Positions 55,175 to 64,000 of a stretch of DNA of 64,000 bases are shown in pieces. Position 1 is the first letter of the stretch, and each line of letters opens with the position of its first letter. The position numbers were made by a program, and so were the translations under genes. The notes beneath the pieces are model-generated. The model did no database searches. It was not told the origin of the DNA and saw nothing but the letters and a program-made list of their open reading frames with translations. The stretch is from Marinobacterium zhoushanense (GTDB lineage: Bacteria > Pseudomonadota > Gammaproteobacteria > Pseudomonadales > Balneatricaceae), in NCBI RefSeq assembly GCF_014641945.1, contig NZ_BMIJ01000002.1, positions 526,091-590,090 on the forward strand. The letters run 5' to 3'.

Positions 55175-57097
55175 ATGAGTATCTTTGATCATTACAAAGC
55201 GCGTTATGAGTCGATCCAGCAGGAGGAGATGAGCCTGCAGGAGTTCCTTAGCCTGTGCAAGGAGGATCCTATCGCGTACGCCAACTCAGCCGAGCGCATG
55301 CTCAAGGCGATTGGCGAGCCGGAACTGGTCGATACCTCAATGGAACCGCGACTGAGCCGTATCTTCTCCAACAAGGTGATCAAACGCTACCCGGCCTTCA
55401 GCGAGTTCTACGGTATGGAGGAGGCGATCGAAGCGATCGTGTCCTACTTCCGCCACGCAGCACAAGGCCTGGAAGAGAAGAAACAGATCCTCTATCTGCT
55501 TGGTCCGGTCGGCGGGGGTAAATCCTCCCTGGCGGAACGCCTGAAAGCACTGATGCAACATATCCCCTTCTACGCGATCAAGGGCTCGCCGGTATTCGAA
55601 TCCCCGTTGGGATTGTTCAACCCGAAAGAGGATGCCGAGATCCTCGAGCAGGAGTACGGCATTCCCGCTCGTTACCTGCGCGGCATCATGTCACCCTGGG
55701 CGGTCAAGCGCTTGCATGAGTATGGCGGTGATATCTCCCAGTTCCGTGTGGTCAAGCTTCATCCGTCGATCCTGAATCAGATCGCCATCGCCAAAACCGA
55801 ACCGGGTGACGAGAACAACCAGGATATCTCCAGCCTGGTGGGTAAAGTGGATATCCGGAAACTGGAAGAGTATCCGCAGCACGACCCGGATGCCTACAGC
55901 TTCTCCGGTGCCCTGTGTCGGGCCAACCAGGGCCTGATGGAGTTCGTCGAGATGTTCAAGGCACCGATCAAGGTGCTGCACCCGCTGCTGACCGCGACCC
56001 AGGAGGGCAACTACAACAGTACCGAAGGGATGGGCGCGATCCCGTACGACGGCATCATCCTGGCGCACTCCAACGAGTCCGAGTGGCAGACATTCAAGAA
56101 CAACAAGACCAACGAAGCGTTCATCGACCGTGTCTACATCGTCAAGGTGCCCTACTGCACCCGGGTCACCGAAGAGATCCACATCTACGAGAAGCTGCTC
56201 GAGAACAGCTCACTGAAAGAGGCGCCCTGTGCACCGGACACTCTCAACATGCTGGCACAGTTCACTGTGCTGTCACGCCTGAAGGTGCCGGAAAACTCCA
56301 ACGTCTACTCCAAGATGCGTGTCTATGACGGTGAAAACCTGAAGGATACCGATCCCAAGGCGAAGTCGATGCAGGAGTATAAGGATGCCGCTGGCGTCGA
56401 CGAGGGGATGGAGGGTCTATCCACCCGCTTCGCGTTCAAGATCCTGTCCAAGGTGTTCAACTTCGACGCCGCCGAGGTCGCCGCCAACCCGGTGCACCTG
56501 CTCTATGTACTGGAGCGTGAGATCGGTCAGCAGCAGTTCCAGACGGAGATTCAGGACCGTTACCTGGGCTACCTGAAGGAGTACATCGCGCCGAAGTATA
56601 TCGACTTCCTCGGCAAGGAGATCCAGACCGCTTACCTGGAATCCTACTCCGAGTATGGCCAGAACATCTTCGACCGCTATGTCACCTACGCCGACTTCTG
56701 GATTCAGGATCAAGAGTACCGTGACCCCGAAACCGGCGACATTCTCGACCGCCAGGCAATCAATGAAGAGCTGGAGAAGATCGAGAAACCAGCCGGAATC
56801 AGCAACCCGAAAGACTTCCGCCACGAGATCGTCAACTTCGTACTGCGTGCCCGCGCCAGCAACATGGGCAAGAATCCGAAGTGGAACAGCTATGAGAAGA
56901 TGCGCACCGTGATCGAGAAGAAGATGTTCGCTAACACCGAAGATCTGCTGCCGGTAATCTCCTTCAATCCGAAGGCTTCCTCCGACGAGCAGAAGAAACA
57001 TGGCGAGTTTGTAAAACGGATGATCCAGCGCGGCTACACCGAGAAGCAGGTTCGCCTGCTCTCTGAATGGTATATCCGCGTACGTAAGTCCCAGTAA
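55175..57097 (+). CDS. prkA: PrkA family serine protein kinase (YeaG)
   Basis: A 640-residue AAA+-type kinase. Walker A GPVGGGKS is at residues 110-117. The PrkA N-terminal domain starts SIFDHYKARYESIQQEEMSLQEFL, and the C-terminal domain is specific to the family. Length agrees with E. coli YeaG (644). PrkA is a stress-response kinase whose partners YeaH and SpoVR are encoded next. An AGGAAGG site precedes the ATG. Confidence 0.96.
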   Translation: MSIFDHYKARYESIQQEEMSLQEFLSLCKEDPIAYANSAERMLKAIGEPELVDTSMEPRLSRIFSNKVIKRYPAFSEFYGMEEAIEAIVSYFRHAAQGLEEKKQILYLLGPVGGGKSSLAERLKALMQHIPFYAIKGSPVFESPLGLFNPKEDAEILEQEYGIPARYLRGIMSPWAVKRLHEYGGDISQFRVVKLHPSILNQIAIAKTEPGDENNQDISSLVGKVDIRKLEEYPQHDPDAYSFSGALCRANQGLMEFVEMFKAPIKVLHPLLTATQEGNYNSTEGMGAIPYDGIILAHSNESEWQTFKNNKTNEAFIDRVYIVKVPYCTRVTEEIHIYEKLLENSSLKEAPCAPDTLNMLAQFTVLSRLKVPENSNVYSKMRVYDGENLKDTDPKAKSMQEYKDAAGVDEGMEGLSTRFAFKILSKVFNFDAAEVAANPVHLLYVLEREIGQQQFQTEIQDRYLGYLKEYIAPKYIDFLGKEIQTAYLESYSEYGQNIFDRYVTYADFWIQDQEYRDPETGDILDRQAINEELEKIEKPAGISNPKDFRHEIVNFVLRARASNMGKNPKWNSYEKMRTVIEKKMFANTEDLLPVISFNPKASSDEQKKHGEFVKRMIQRGYTEKQVRLLSEWYIRVRKSQ

Positions 57098-57163
57098 GCA
57101 GCAACATCGGTGTAAGCCGGGCTCAGGGCCCGGCTGGGTCACCGACTTTGGGAGTCTTTCGGT

Positions 57164-58450
57164 ATGAGCTATATCATCGATCGCCGCCTGAACGCCAAGA
57201 AGAAGAGCACGGTCAATCGACAGCGCTTTCTTCGCCGCTACAAACAGCACATCAAGCGTGCTGTGGAGGAGGCTATCCATGACCGCTCGATCTCCGATAT
57301 CGAGCGCGGCGGCGAGGTTACCATCCCACGCCGCGACATCTCGGAGCCCACCTTCCACCACGGCAAGGGCGGACGGAATACCCGTATCTATCCCGGCAAT
57401 AAGGAGTTCGTTACCGGCGATGAGTTCCAGCGCCCGGAAGGCGGTGGCGGCAGCGGCTCAGGCCAGGGCAAGGCCAGCAATCAGGGTGAGGGGGAAGATA
57501 ACTTCACCTTCACTATCAGTCAGGATGAGTTTCTCGACTTCATGTTCGAGGACCTGGAGCTGCCCTATCTGGTGCGTAAGCAGCTGAAGGATGCCACCTC
57601 GTTCGAAACCCGTCGCGCCGGTTTCAGCACCAGCGGCTCTCCGGAAAAACTGCACATCGTGCGCTCACTGCGCGCCGCCCACGCGCGCCGCATCGCGCTC
57701 GGCGGGGAGGAGCGAAAAGAGATCCGCGAACTGCGCAAGCAGCTGTGGGCACTTGAGGCACTGCCGGCAGCAGAGACCTCCAAAGAGGAGATGCAGGCAC
57801 TGCGGGAGAAGATTGCGGAGCTGGATAAAAAGGCACGCCGCCTGCCCTTCATCGATGATTTCGACCTGCGTTACAACAACCTGATCCGGGTGCCCGTACC
57901 CTCGAGCAAGGCGGTCATGTTCTGCGTCATGGACGTGTCCGGATCGATGACCCAGACCATCAAGGATATTGCCAAGCGCTTCTTCATCCTGCTGTATCTG
58001 TTCCTGGAACGGAACTACAAACAGATCGAGCTGGTGTTTGTGCGCCACCACACCCACGCCAAAGAGGTCGACGAACAGGAGTTCTTCTACTCCCGGGAAA
58101 CCGGCGGCACCATCGTCTCCAGCGCCCTGCAGCTCACCGCCGACATCATCGACGCCCGCTACTCACCGGCGGACTGGAACATCTATGTCGCCCAGGCCTC
58201 CGATGGCGACAACTGGGATGGCGATTCCGCCACCTGCTCTGACCTGCTGATGAAACGCATATTGAAGAAGGTGCAGTATTTCGCATACGTGGAGATCACC
58301 ACCGGGCCGCACCAGAATCTCTGGTACGAGTACGAGCAGGTACATCAAGCCTTCCCGGATGAGTTCGCCATGCAGCATATAGCCGATGCCGGCGAGATCT
58401 ATCCTGTTTTCCGCAAGCTGTTCGAGAAGCGAACGGAGGGTGCCGCATGA
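57164..58450 (+). CDS. yeaH: YeaH/YhbH family protein (DUF444)
   Basis: A 428-residue protein of the DUF444 family. The N terminus starts [24 protein letters not shown], a hallmark, and a Gly/Ser-rich segment follows ([12 protein letters not shown]). A von Willebrand A-like MIDAS sequence DVSGSM is at residues 257-262. It acts with PrkA in stationary-phase and stress adaptation, probably as a scaffold. The 3' end overlaps the SpoVR gene start (ATGA). A GGGAG site precedes the ATG. Confidence 0.95.
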   Translation: MSYIIDRRLNAKKKSTVNRQRFLRRYKQHIKRAVEEAIHDRSISDIERGGEVTIPRRDISEPTFHHGKGGRNTRIYPGNKEFVTGDEFQRPEGGGGSGSGQGKASNQGEGEDNFTFTISQDEFLDFMFEDLELPYLVRKQLKDATSFETRRAGFSTSGSPEKLHIVRSLRAAHARRIALGGEERKEIRELRKQLWALEALPAAETSKEEMQALREKIAELDKKARRLPFIDDFDLRYNNLIRVPVPSSKAVMFCVMDVSGSMTQTIKDIAKRFFILLYLFLERNYKQIELVFVRHHTHAKEVDEQEFFYSRETGGTIVSSALQLTADIIDARYSPADWNIYVAQASDGDNWDGDSATCSDLLMKRILKKVQYFAYVEITTGPHQNLWYEYEQVHQAFPDEFAMQHIADAGEIYPVFRKLFEKRTEGAA

Positions 58451-59973
58451 GCGCGACCAAGAAACGCAGTCCGATCTCCACAGGGTCCGAATGGACCTTC
58501 GATCTGATCGAAGAGTACGACCGCGAGATTGGTCGCGTCGCCAAAAACTTCGGCCTGGATACCTACCCCAACCAGATCGAGGTGATCACCTCTGAACAGA
58601 TGATGGACGCCTACGCCTCCATCGGCATGCCGCTGAACTACAGCCACTGGTCGTTCGGCAAGCAGTTCGTCGAGACCGAGCAGAACTACAAGCGCGGCCG
58701 TATGGGACTGGCCTACGAGATCGTCATCAACTCCAACCCCTGCATCGCTTACTTGATGGAGGAGAACACCATCACCATGCAGGCGCTGGTGATTGCACAC
58801 GCCTGTTACGGACACAACTCCTTCTTCAAGGGCAACTATCTGTTTCAGACCTGGACCGATGCCTCGGCGATCATCGATTACCTGCTGTTCGCGAAGAACT
58901 ACATCAGCCAGTGCGAAGAGCGTTATGGTGTCGACGAGGTCGAGTCTCTGCTCGACTCCTGCCATGCATTGATGAACTACGGCGTCAACCGCTACAAACG
59001 CCCTCGGCCGTTAACCGCATCCGAAGAGCGCGAGCGGCAGATGGCCCGGGAGGAGTACATTCAGCGCCATCTGAACGACCTCTGGAACACCATTCCGCGC
59101 AAGGAGATTTCGCCGGAGGAGAAGGTGATTCACTATCCGAAAGAACCGGAAGAGAACCTGCTCTACTTCATCGAAAAGAATGCGCCTCTGCTCGAACCCT
59201 GGCAGCGCGAAATCATCCGCATCGTGCGCAAGATCGCCCAGTATTTTTATCCACAGAAGCAGACCCAGGTGATGAACGAGGGGTGGGCGACCTTCTGGCA
59301 CTATACGCTGCTGCACCAGTTATACGATGAGGGCCTGGTTACCGACGGCTTCATGATGGAGTTTCTGCACTCCCACTCCAGCGTCATCTACCAGCCACCG
59401 TTCGACAGCCCCTACTTCAGCGGTATCAACCCCTATACCCTGGGCTTCCACATGATGAGCGATATCCGTCGTATCTGCGAAAAGCCGACGGCTGAAGACC
59501 GCGAGTGGTTCCCCGACATCGCTGGCAGCAACTGGATCGAGACCCTCGACACCGCGATGCGCAACTACAAGGATGAAAGCTTTATCATGCAGTACCTGTC
59601 GCCACGCCTTATGCGCGAGCTGCGCCTGTTCGCCATCCTCGATGATGCCGAGCGCCCCACCCTTCGCGTCGATGCCATCCACGACGAGATGGGTTACCGC
59701 GCGCTGCGCGAGCAACTCTCGGCACAGTACAACCTGGGTAACCGTGAACCCAACATCCAGGTATACAACGTCAATGTCCGCGGTGACCGCAGTCTGACGC
59801 TGCGCCACTACATGCACAACCACCAACCGCTGGGCGAATCCACCGAAGAGGTGCTGAAGCATGTACATCGTCTCTGGGGCTTCGACGTGCTGCTGGAGTC
59901 GGTGACGCCGGATAACAAGGTGAGTCAGGCCTATCACTGCCCGCCCAAGGAGATCTCGATCGAGCTTGCTTGA
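58447..59973 (+). CDS. SpoVR family protein (YcgB)
   Basis: A 508-residue SpoVR-family protein. It starts with [18 protein letters not shown], and contains [36 protein letters not shown] and [10 protein letters not shown], typical blocks of the family. The function is unknown in gammaproteobacteria; it is involved in spore cortex formation in Bacillus. It is the third gene of the prkA-yeaH-spoVR operon, overlapping yeaH by four bases. Confidence 0.95.
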   Translation: MSATKKRSPISTGSEWTFDLIEEYDREIGRVAKNFGLDTYPNQIEVITSEQMMDAYASIGMPLNYSHWSFGKQFVETEQNYKRGRMGLAYEIVINSNPCIAYLMEENTITMQALVIAHACYGHNSFFKGNYLFQTWTDASAIIDYLLFAKNYISQCEERYGVDEVESLLDSCHALMNYGVNRYKRPRPLTASEERERQMAREEYIQRHLNDLWNTIPRKEISPEEKVIHYPKEPEENLLYFIEKNAPLLEPWQREIIRIVRKIAQYFYPQKQTQVMNEGWATFWHYTLLHQLYDEGLVTDGFMMEFLHSHSSVIYQPPFDSPYFSGINPYTLGFHMMSDIRRICEKPTAEDREWFPDIAGSNWIETLDTAMRNYKDESFIMQYLSPRLMRELRLFAILDDAERPTLRVDAIHDEMGYRALREQLSAQYNLGNREPNIQVYNVNVRGDRSLTLRHYMHNHQPLGESTEEVLKHVHRLWGFDVLLESVTPDNKVSQAYHCPPKEISIELA

Positions 59974-59993
59974 GCTGGCGCAACGGCGCTGGC

Positions 59994-59999
59994 TATACT
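59994..59999 (+). promoter_or_regulatory. Predicted promoter for the HIT gene
   Basis: A -10 TATACT preceded by C and G, with a -35-like TTGAGC 18 bases upstream that overlaps the spoVR stop. CTATACT also fits RpoS. The transcript would start near 60006, about 28 bases before the HIT ATG. Confidence 0.5.
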
Positions 60000-60033
60000 G
60001 GACCCTTTCAAATCAGCAACCCGAGAGATAACG

Positions 60034-60399
60034 ATGGACTGCTTGTTCTGCAAAATCGTCGATGGAGAGATCCCGGCCGAGATCCTGTATCAGGATGACC
60101 AGGTAATCGCCTTCCGGGACATCAACCCTCAGGCCCCCTTCCACGCCTTGGTCATACCGCGTAAACATATTGCCACGGTCAACGACATTGCCGACAACGA
60201 CCGCGAGCTGGTCGGCCACCTGGTGCAGGCGGCGGGCAAGATCGCCCAGCAAGAGGGTTTTTCTGAGGATGGATTCCGTACCGTACTGAACTGCAACAGC
60301 CATGGCGGACAAACCGTCTTCCATCTGCACCTTCATCTTCTGGGTGGCAAACCGATGGGCTGGCCGCCCTATCAGGAGACGCTCAAGACTCCGGTTTGA
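60034..60399 (+). CDS. Histidine triad (HIT) nucleotide-binding protein, HinT-like
   Basis: A 121-residue HIT protein. It starts CLFCKIVDGEIPAEILYQDD and has the triad HLHLH at residues 97-101 with the GGKPMGWPP end, as in HinT. HinT hydrolyses AMP-lysine and other phosphoramidates. Length agrees with the family. It follows the spoVR gene but has its own predicted promoter. Confidence 0.95.
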   Translation: MDCLFCKIVDGEIPAEILYQDDQVIAFRDINPQAPFHALVIPRKHIATVNDIADNDRELVGHLVQAAGKIAQQEGFSEDGFRTVLNCNSHGGQTVFHLHLHLLGGKPMGWPPYQETLKTPV

Positions 60400-60484
60400 C
60401 CCTCCTACCCTGACCCGGGGATCTCACACCCGGGTTCCGTCTGCCCTTTGCTGCATCGCACTATAATTCAGTAATATCGTACGA

Positions 60485-60491
60485 CTACACT
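60485..60491 (+). promoter_or_regulatory. SigmaS-like -10 box before the phosphotransacetylase gene
   Basis: CTACACT followed by AG, in GACTACACTAG, 31 bases before the ATG at 60523. A TATAAT at 60462-60467 is an alternative -10. Neither has a good -35. Confidence 0.35.
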
Positions 60492-60522
60492 AGCGCTCAG
60501 CACTGATCAGGGAGAGCACCGC

Positions 60523-61470
60523 ATGGCGACCATCACCACCGGCCAACCACCGGCACATGACCAGCTGGAGTTTTACATCGAGCAGGCCCGGCGCGCCCGT
60601 CCGATCCGTACCGCCGTGGTGCATCCGGTCGATCACAACAGCCTGCGTGGCGCCATTGAAGCGGCCGAGCAGGGTCTGATCGAGCCGCTATTGGTGGGTC
60701 CCGCACACAAGATACAAGCCGCCGCCGACGCCGAAGGGATTGACCTTTCACCGTACCGGATCATTGCCACCGAACACAGCCATATGGCGGCCGAACGCGC
60801 CTGCGAGCTGGTACGCATGGGCGAAGCCGAAGCGCTGATGAAGGGCAGCCTGGGTACGTCGGAGCTACTCGGCGCGGTGGTACACAAGACCCGGGGCATA
60901 CGCACGGAACGCCGCTTGAGCCATGTATTCGTGTTCGATGTACCCAACTATCACAAACCACTGGTCATTACCGACGCCGCGATTAATGTGGAGCCGGACC
61001 TGATAACCAAGCGTGATATCGTGCAGAACGCGATAGAGTTTTGCCGCTCGCTTGGCAATACCGAGCCGAAAGTCGCGGTACTCGCTGCGGTGGAAAAGGT
61101 GAAACCCAACATGCCCAGCACCATCGATGCCGCCGCCCTGTGCAAAATGGCCGATCGCGGCCAGATCACCGGCGGTATCATCGATGGCCCGCTGGCCTTT
61201 GATAACGCTATCTCCCGCCAGGCAGCCCTCGACAAGCATATTAACTCCCCGGTCTCCGGCGAGGCCGATATCCTGCTGGCCCCCGACCTGGAATCGGCCA
61301 ACATGATCGCCAAACAGCTGATCTACCTGGCCAATGCCAAGTCAGCCGGTATCGCCGTGGGAGCGCGGGTCCCGATCATCCTGACCAGCCGTGCAGAGGG
61401 AACCCTGGGGCGCTTGGCATCCTGCGCACTGGCGTCCCATATGGTACTGCACTTAGAGCGGGAGGTCTGA
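60523..61470 (+). CDS. Phosphate acetyl/butyryltransferase, short form
   Basis: A 315-residue PTA/PTB domain protein. Blocks include EALMKGSLGTSELLGAVV, SHVFVFDVPNYHKPLVITDAAINVEP, GPLAFDNAISRQAA and EADILLAPDLESANM, typical of the short phosphotransacetylases also found as the C-terminal half of the bifunctional enoyl-CoA hydratase enzyme. It lacks the long N-terminal domain of E. coli Pta. It converts acetyl-CoA or another acyl-CoA to the acyl phosphate for the kinase encoded 4 bases later. Confidence 0.88.
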   Translation: MATITTGQPPAHDQLEFYIEQARRARPIRTAVVHPVDHNSLRGAIEAAEQGLIEPLLVGPAHKIQAAADAEGIDLSPYRIIATEHSHMAAERACELVRMGEAEALMKGSLGTSELLGAVVHKTRGIRTERRLSHVFVFDVPNYHKPLVITDAAINVEPDLITKRDIVQNAIEFCRSLGNTEPKVAVLAAVEKVKPNMPSTIDAAALCKMADRGQITGGIIDGPLAFDNAISRQAALDKHINSPVSGEADILLAPDLESANMIAKQLIYLANAKSAGIAVGARVPIILTSRAEGTLGRLASCALASHMVLHLEREV

Positions 61471-61474
61471 ACCG

Positions 61475-62659
61475 ATGGATACCATCCTGACCGTGAACGG
61501 GGGCTCCTCGAGTCTTAAGTGTGGCCTTTACACCCTCAAGCACGATGGCCTGCACTGCCTCTACCATCTGAAGCTGGGTAACCTGCTCGGCGACGCGGCG
61601 CGTTTCGACATCATGGACGAGGTCGATGCACCACTGGAGCATCAGGATCTGGACTTCAGCACCATCGATCTGGAACAGCGCCACCAGGCGGCACTCAAGC
61701 ATGTATTGAACTGGCTCGATCAGCACTTGAGCGAAGTGCGCCTGATCGCCACCGGCCACCGCATCGTGCATGGCGGCGACCAGTACAGCGCGCCGATCGA
61801 GATCGGCGACGCCGAGCTGGAACAGCTGCGCCGCTATATTCCGTTGGCCCCGTTGCACCAACCCTATAATCTGCGACTGCTGGAGGCCTGTGGTTCACTG
61901 GCACCGGATATACCGCGGATCGGCTGTTTCGACACCATGTTCCACAGCCGGCAGCCCCGGCTCGAGCGCCTTTATGCCATCCCGCGTGAGTTGAGCGACG
62001 CCGGTGTGCACAAGTATGGCTTCCACGGCCTCTCCTACGACTACATCCAGCATCAGTTGCAGACTCGCGGCTGCGGCCAACTGAACACCGTGGTCTGCCA
62101 TCTCGGTGCCGGCGCCAGCATGTGCGCGATCAAGGAGGGGCGCTCCATTGCCAGCTCCATGGGTTTCACCGCCGTGGACGGACTGCCGATGGGCAGTCGC
62201 TGCGGCAATCTGGATCCCGGTGTGCTGCTCTACCTGATGCGCGAGCAGCAGATGGATCTGGACCAGATCGAAACCCTGATCTACAAGCAGAGCGGCTGGC
62301 TCGGTGTGTCTGGAATCAGCTCCGACATGATCGCTCTGCATCAGTCCGACTCACCGGCCGCAGAGGAGGCGATCGACCTGTTCTGCTACCGTGCCGCACT
62401 GGAAATCGGCCGGTTGAGTGCGGCGCTGGAGGGGCTGGAACAACTCGTTTTCACCGGCGGTGTCGGCGAAAACGATGCCGATGTCCGCGCGCGTATTCTT
62501 GCTCGCTGCAGCTGGCTAGGTGTGGCTATAGACTCCGCAGCCAATGCGGCCCACGCCGAGCGTATTGACGCGAGGGGATCACAGGTACAGGTAAGGGTGA
62601 TACCCACCAATGAGGAGGCGATGATCGCCCAGCGTGTCGCCGAACTGCTGAACAGCTAA
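61475..62659 (+). CDS. ackA: Acetate kinase AckA-like
   Basis: A 394-residue acetokinase. It starts with a nucleotide-binding block NGGSSSLKCGLY and contains GHRIVHGGDQY, FDTMFH, YGFHGLSYDYI, CHLGAGASMCAI, and FTGGVGENDADVR, all hallmarks. It makes ATP from acyl phosphate, probably acetyl phosphate. It follows the phosphotransacetylase gene by 4 bases, so both belong to one acyl-CoA-to-ATP module. Its stop overlaps the opposite small zinc-ribbon gene by 4 bases. Confidence 0.92.
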   Translation: MDTILTVNGGSSSLKCGLYTLKHDGLHCLYHLKLGNLLGDAARFDIMDEVDAPLEHQDLDFSTIDLEQRHQAALKHVLNWLDQHLSEVRLIATGHRIVHGGDQYSAPIEIGDAELEQLRRYIPLAPLHQPYNLRLLEACGSLAPDIPRIGCFDTMFHSRQPRLERLYAIPRELSDAGVHKYGFHGLSYDYIQHQLQTRGCGQLNTVVCHLGAGASMCAIKEGRSIASSMGFTAVDGLPMGSRCGNLDPGVLLYLMREQQMDLDQIETLIYKQSGWLGVSGISSDMIALHQSDSPAAEEAIDLFCYRAALEIGRLSAALEGLEQLVFTGGVGENDADVRARILARCSWLGVAIDSAANAAHAERIDARGSQVQVRVIPTNEEAMIAQRVAELLNS

Positions 62660-62883
62660 TCCATCGAACCGGGCGGCACGGCCTGACCATGAACATTGAG
62701 GCTCCAGCCGGAACGGCTGTCAGCGGGCGCGGTAGCAAATGCACCGCAGTGGCGACAGCGATAGAGCCAGCCCCCCTCCAACTCAAGCATCGGTCGCAGA
62801 CCGCTGTGCGCAGGCAGCGGCTGCGCCCTTGCACTCAAGCTGCGGCACTGGTCACAGAGAAATCGGCTGGGCATATCTGACAT
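62656..62883 (-). CDS. Small zinc-ribbon protein, uncharacterised
   Basis: A 75-residue ORF with CDQC (C10, C13) and CRHC (C43, C46) separated by about 30 residues, a classical zinc-ribbon layout. The end is Gly/Ser/Pro-rich. I know of no family. An ATG also lies at residue 4, with an AGGATG site, and may be the real start. A competing ORF on the plus strand is less convincing, because it has no such pattern. Confidence 0.55.
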   Translation of the reverse strand: MSDMPSRFLCDQCRSLSARAQPLPAHSGLRPMLELEGGWLYRCRHCGAFATAPADSRSGWSLNVHGQAVPPGSMD

Positions 62884-62904
62884 CCTGTCGATTGATAAGG
62901 CATC

Positions 62905-63657
62905 CTAGAGTGACGTTCGCCTTCTGCGAACAATCTCGAATAAGCACACGCCGGTCGCAACGGAAACGTTCAGGCTACTGACATCGCCCGCCATCGGTAT
63001 GCGGATCAGCTGGTCGCAGTGCTCTCGAGTCAGCCGGCGCATCCCCTTGCCCTCCGCGCCCATCACCAGCGCCAGCGGTCCGGTCAGATCCGCTTCATAC
63101 AAGTCTGCATCGGCCTCGCCCGCAGTACCGGTTATCCAGACACCGTATTGCTGCAGCAGCTGCAGGGTACGGGCCAGATTGGTCACCTGGATATAGGGCA
63201 CCGATTCCGCTGCCCCGCAGGCCACCTTGATCGCGGTGGCGTTGAGTGGTGCCGACTTGTCGCGCGGTGCGATTACCGCCTGCACACCGGCAGCATCGGC
63301 GGTACGCAGGCAGGCGCCCAGGTTATGCGGGTCCGTAACTCCATCCAGCACCAATAGCAGAACCGGTTTGCCCAACCCTTCCAGCCCGTCGAGCAGCCGC
63401 TCCAGATCCTGCTCATTGCCGGCCTGCAGCGCAGAGGTTTCCGCGACCACCCCCTGATGCACACCCTGGGCAAGTTCGTCGAGCTTGGCGCGAGGAACCT
63501 GCTTAATCGGGATTCCCGCCTGCTCCGCATCGCTCACCAACGATTGCAGTCGCTTATCGAGCCGGCCCTGCACCAGCAATAAGCGACGCACCCGTCCTGG
63601 ATCCTGTTTGAGCAGTGCGCTGACGGCGTGGATGCCGAAGGTGATATCCGCTTTCAT
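62905..63657 (-). CDS. rlmB: 23S rRNA (guanosine2251-2'-O)-methyltransferase RlmB
   Basis: A 250-residue SpoU-type methyltransferase. The N-terminal RNA-binding domain reads GIHAVSALLKQDPGRVRRLLLVQGR. The trefoil-knot motifs are NLGACLRTADAAG, VMGAEGKGMRRL and SLNVSVATGVCLFEI. It modifies G2251 in the P-loop of 23S rRNA. I place the start at ATG 63657; the longer frame upstream is unlikely. Length agrees with E. coli RlmB (243). Confidence 0.96.
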   Translation of the reverse strand: MKADITFGIHAVSALLKQDPGRVRRLLLVQGRLDKRLQSLVSDAEQAGIPIKQVPRAKLDELAQGVHQGVVAETSALQAGNEQDLERLLDGLEGLGKPVLLLVLDGVTDPHNLGACLRTADAAGVQAVIAPRDKSAPLNATAIKVACGAAESVPYIQVTNLARTLQLLQQYGVWITGTAGEADADLYEADLTGPLALVMGAEGKGMRRLTREHCDQLIRIPMAGDVSSLNVSVATGVCLFEIVRRRRTSL

Positions 63658-63805
63658 GACAACCCCGTGACGGTCGGTGAGCCCAAAATAAAGGCGCACA
63701 TTATCACTAAAATGACATCGAAATCCCAGCGCCCTATCTACCTGTCGGTAGCCGACAGGCTTAGGCGCGGTTTGTCACACCAGAGGCTGAAATAGCCCGA
63801 AACGA

Positions 63806-63831
63806 AAACAGGCCGTCGTTGCGGCCTGTTT
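63806..63831 (-). terminator. Intrinsic terminator after adk
   Basis: A 10-base stem (63806-63815 with 63822-63831) and a 6-base loop. On the minus strand it is followed by TTTTCGTTT, so it ends the transcript of the adk gene on the right. Confidence 0.85.
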
Positions 63832-63859
63832 AACTGAGAAAGGTTTAAACGACTGAGCG

Positions 63860-64000
63860 TTAAGCCAGACCGTCAAATACCTTGTCGCGGATATCGTCAA
63901 CACTACCGACACCCGGCACATAGATATACTTGGGTGCGCTGGCCGGATCCTCTTCGGTCCAACCACGGTAGTAGCTGATCAGCGGCTCGGTCTGGTCATG
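63860..64000 (-). CDS. adk: Adenylate kinase, C-terminal part (runs off the window)
   Basis: The last 46 codons of a gene whose product ends HDQTEPLISYYRGW, then PKYIYVPGVGSVDDIRDKVFDGLA. The QTEPLISYY segment and the GVGSVDDIR end are typical of gammaproteobacterial adenylate kinases. The rest of the gene lies beyond position 64000. A terminator follows the stop. Confidence 0.85.
   Translation of the reverse strand, partial: HDQTEPLISYYRGWTEEDPASAPKYIYVPGVGSVDDIRDKVFDGLA

Noticed and set aside
56417..57361. A 314-codon minus-strand frame opposite prkA
   Set aside because: It is a mirror frame over a conserved gene and crosses the prkA-yeaH gap without meaning.
62689..62880. A 63-codon plus-strand ORF opposite the zinc-ribbon gene
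   Set aside because: The minus strand carries two CxxC pairs, while this frame has no motif.

Overview
This 64 kb window is a GC-rich, densely coded piece of a gammaproteobacterial chromosome. It has no tRNA, rRNA, insertion sequence, prophage or CRISPR array that I can see. Gene orders such as accB-accC-prmA-DUF3426-dusB-fis-purH-purD, upp-uraA, mpl-ubiX, tsaB-uppP-rsmJ, prkA-yeaH-spoVR and leucine dehydrogenase followed by branched-chain 2-oxoacid dehydrogenase E1a/E1b/E2 fit the Pseudomonas/Oceanospirillales/Alteromonadales part of the class. The exact genus cannot be settled from sequence reading alone.

Layout. 1-10.1 kb: the start of a molybdopterin oxidoreductase, a DUF938 methyltransferase, an HtpX-like protease, helicase HrpB, a 50-residue oxidoreductase-like protein, and a run of small-metabolite exporters with their regulators (AraC and a YddG-like DMT exporter, LysR and LysE, divergent ArgP and ArgO). 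10.1-20.9 kb: a DUF3108 protein, a flavin reductase fused to a MarR-like domain, a membrane-tethered cold-shock protein with a possible leader attenuator, slyX with a short PlsB-type acyltransferase, then rsmJ, uppP, tsaB, ubiX, mpl (minus strand), fbp and ppa.

20.9-34.1 kb (minus strand) is a complete Tad/Flp pilus and secretion locus. In transcription order it holds Flp pilin, prepilin peptidase TadV, an AAA+ ATPase with a winged-helix-like N terminus, RcpC, secretin RcpA, a small lipoprotein, TadG, two TadE/F-type pseudopilins, TadZ, TadA, TadB, TadC and TPR lipoprotein TadD. A receiver plus AraC-type regulator is transcribed divergently from flp, with a palindrome and a stationary-phase-type -10 box in the shared intergenic region. 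The AAA+ ATPase is the least expected part of this locus and the best candidate for an undescribed function.

35-50.5 kb: pyrimidine and purine salvage (upp-uraA, hpt), an orphan ParA-like ATPase, a DUF2333 protein, acetyl-CoA carboxylase accBC, prmA-DUF3426, dusB-fis preceded by a terminator-like leader hairpin, purHD, an RhtB-type exporter and a TPR lipoprotein. 50.7-64 kb: branched-chain amino acid catabolism (ldh-bkd-like), the stress operon prkA-yeaH-spoVR, a HIT protein, the phosphotransacetylase/acetate kinase pair, a zinc-ribbon miniprotein, rlmB and the 3' end of adk. Most of the window is housekeeping. The accessory interest lies in the Tad locus, in several odd domain combinations and in leader structures.
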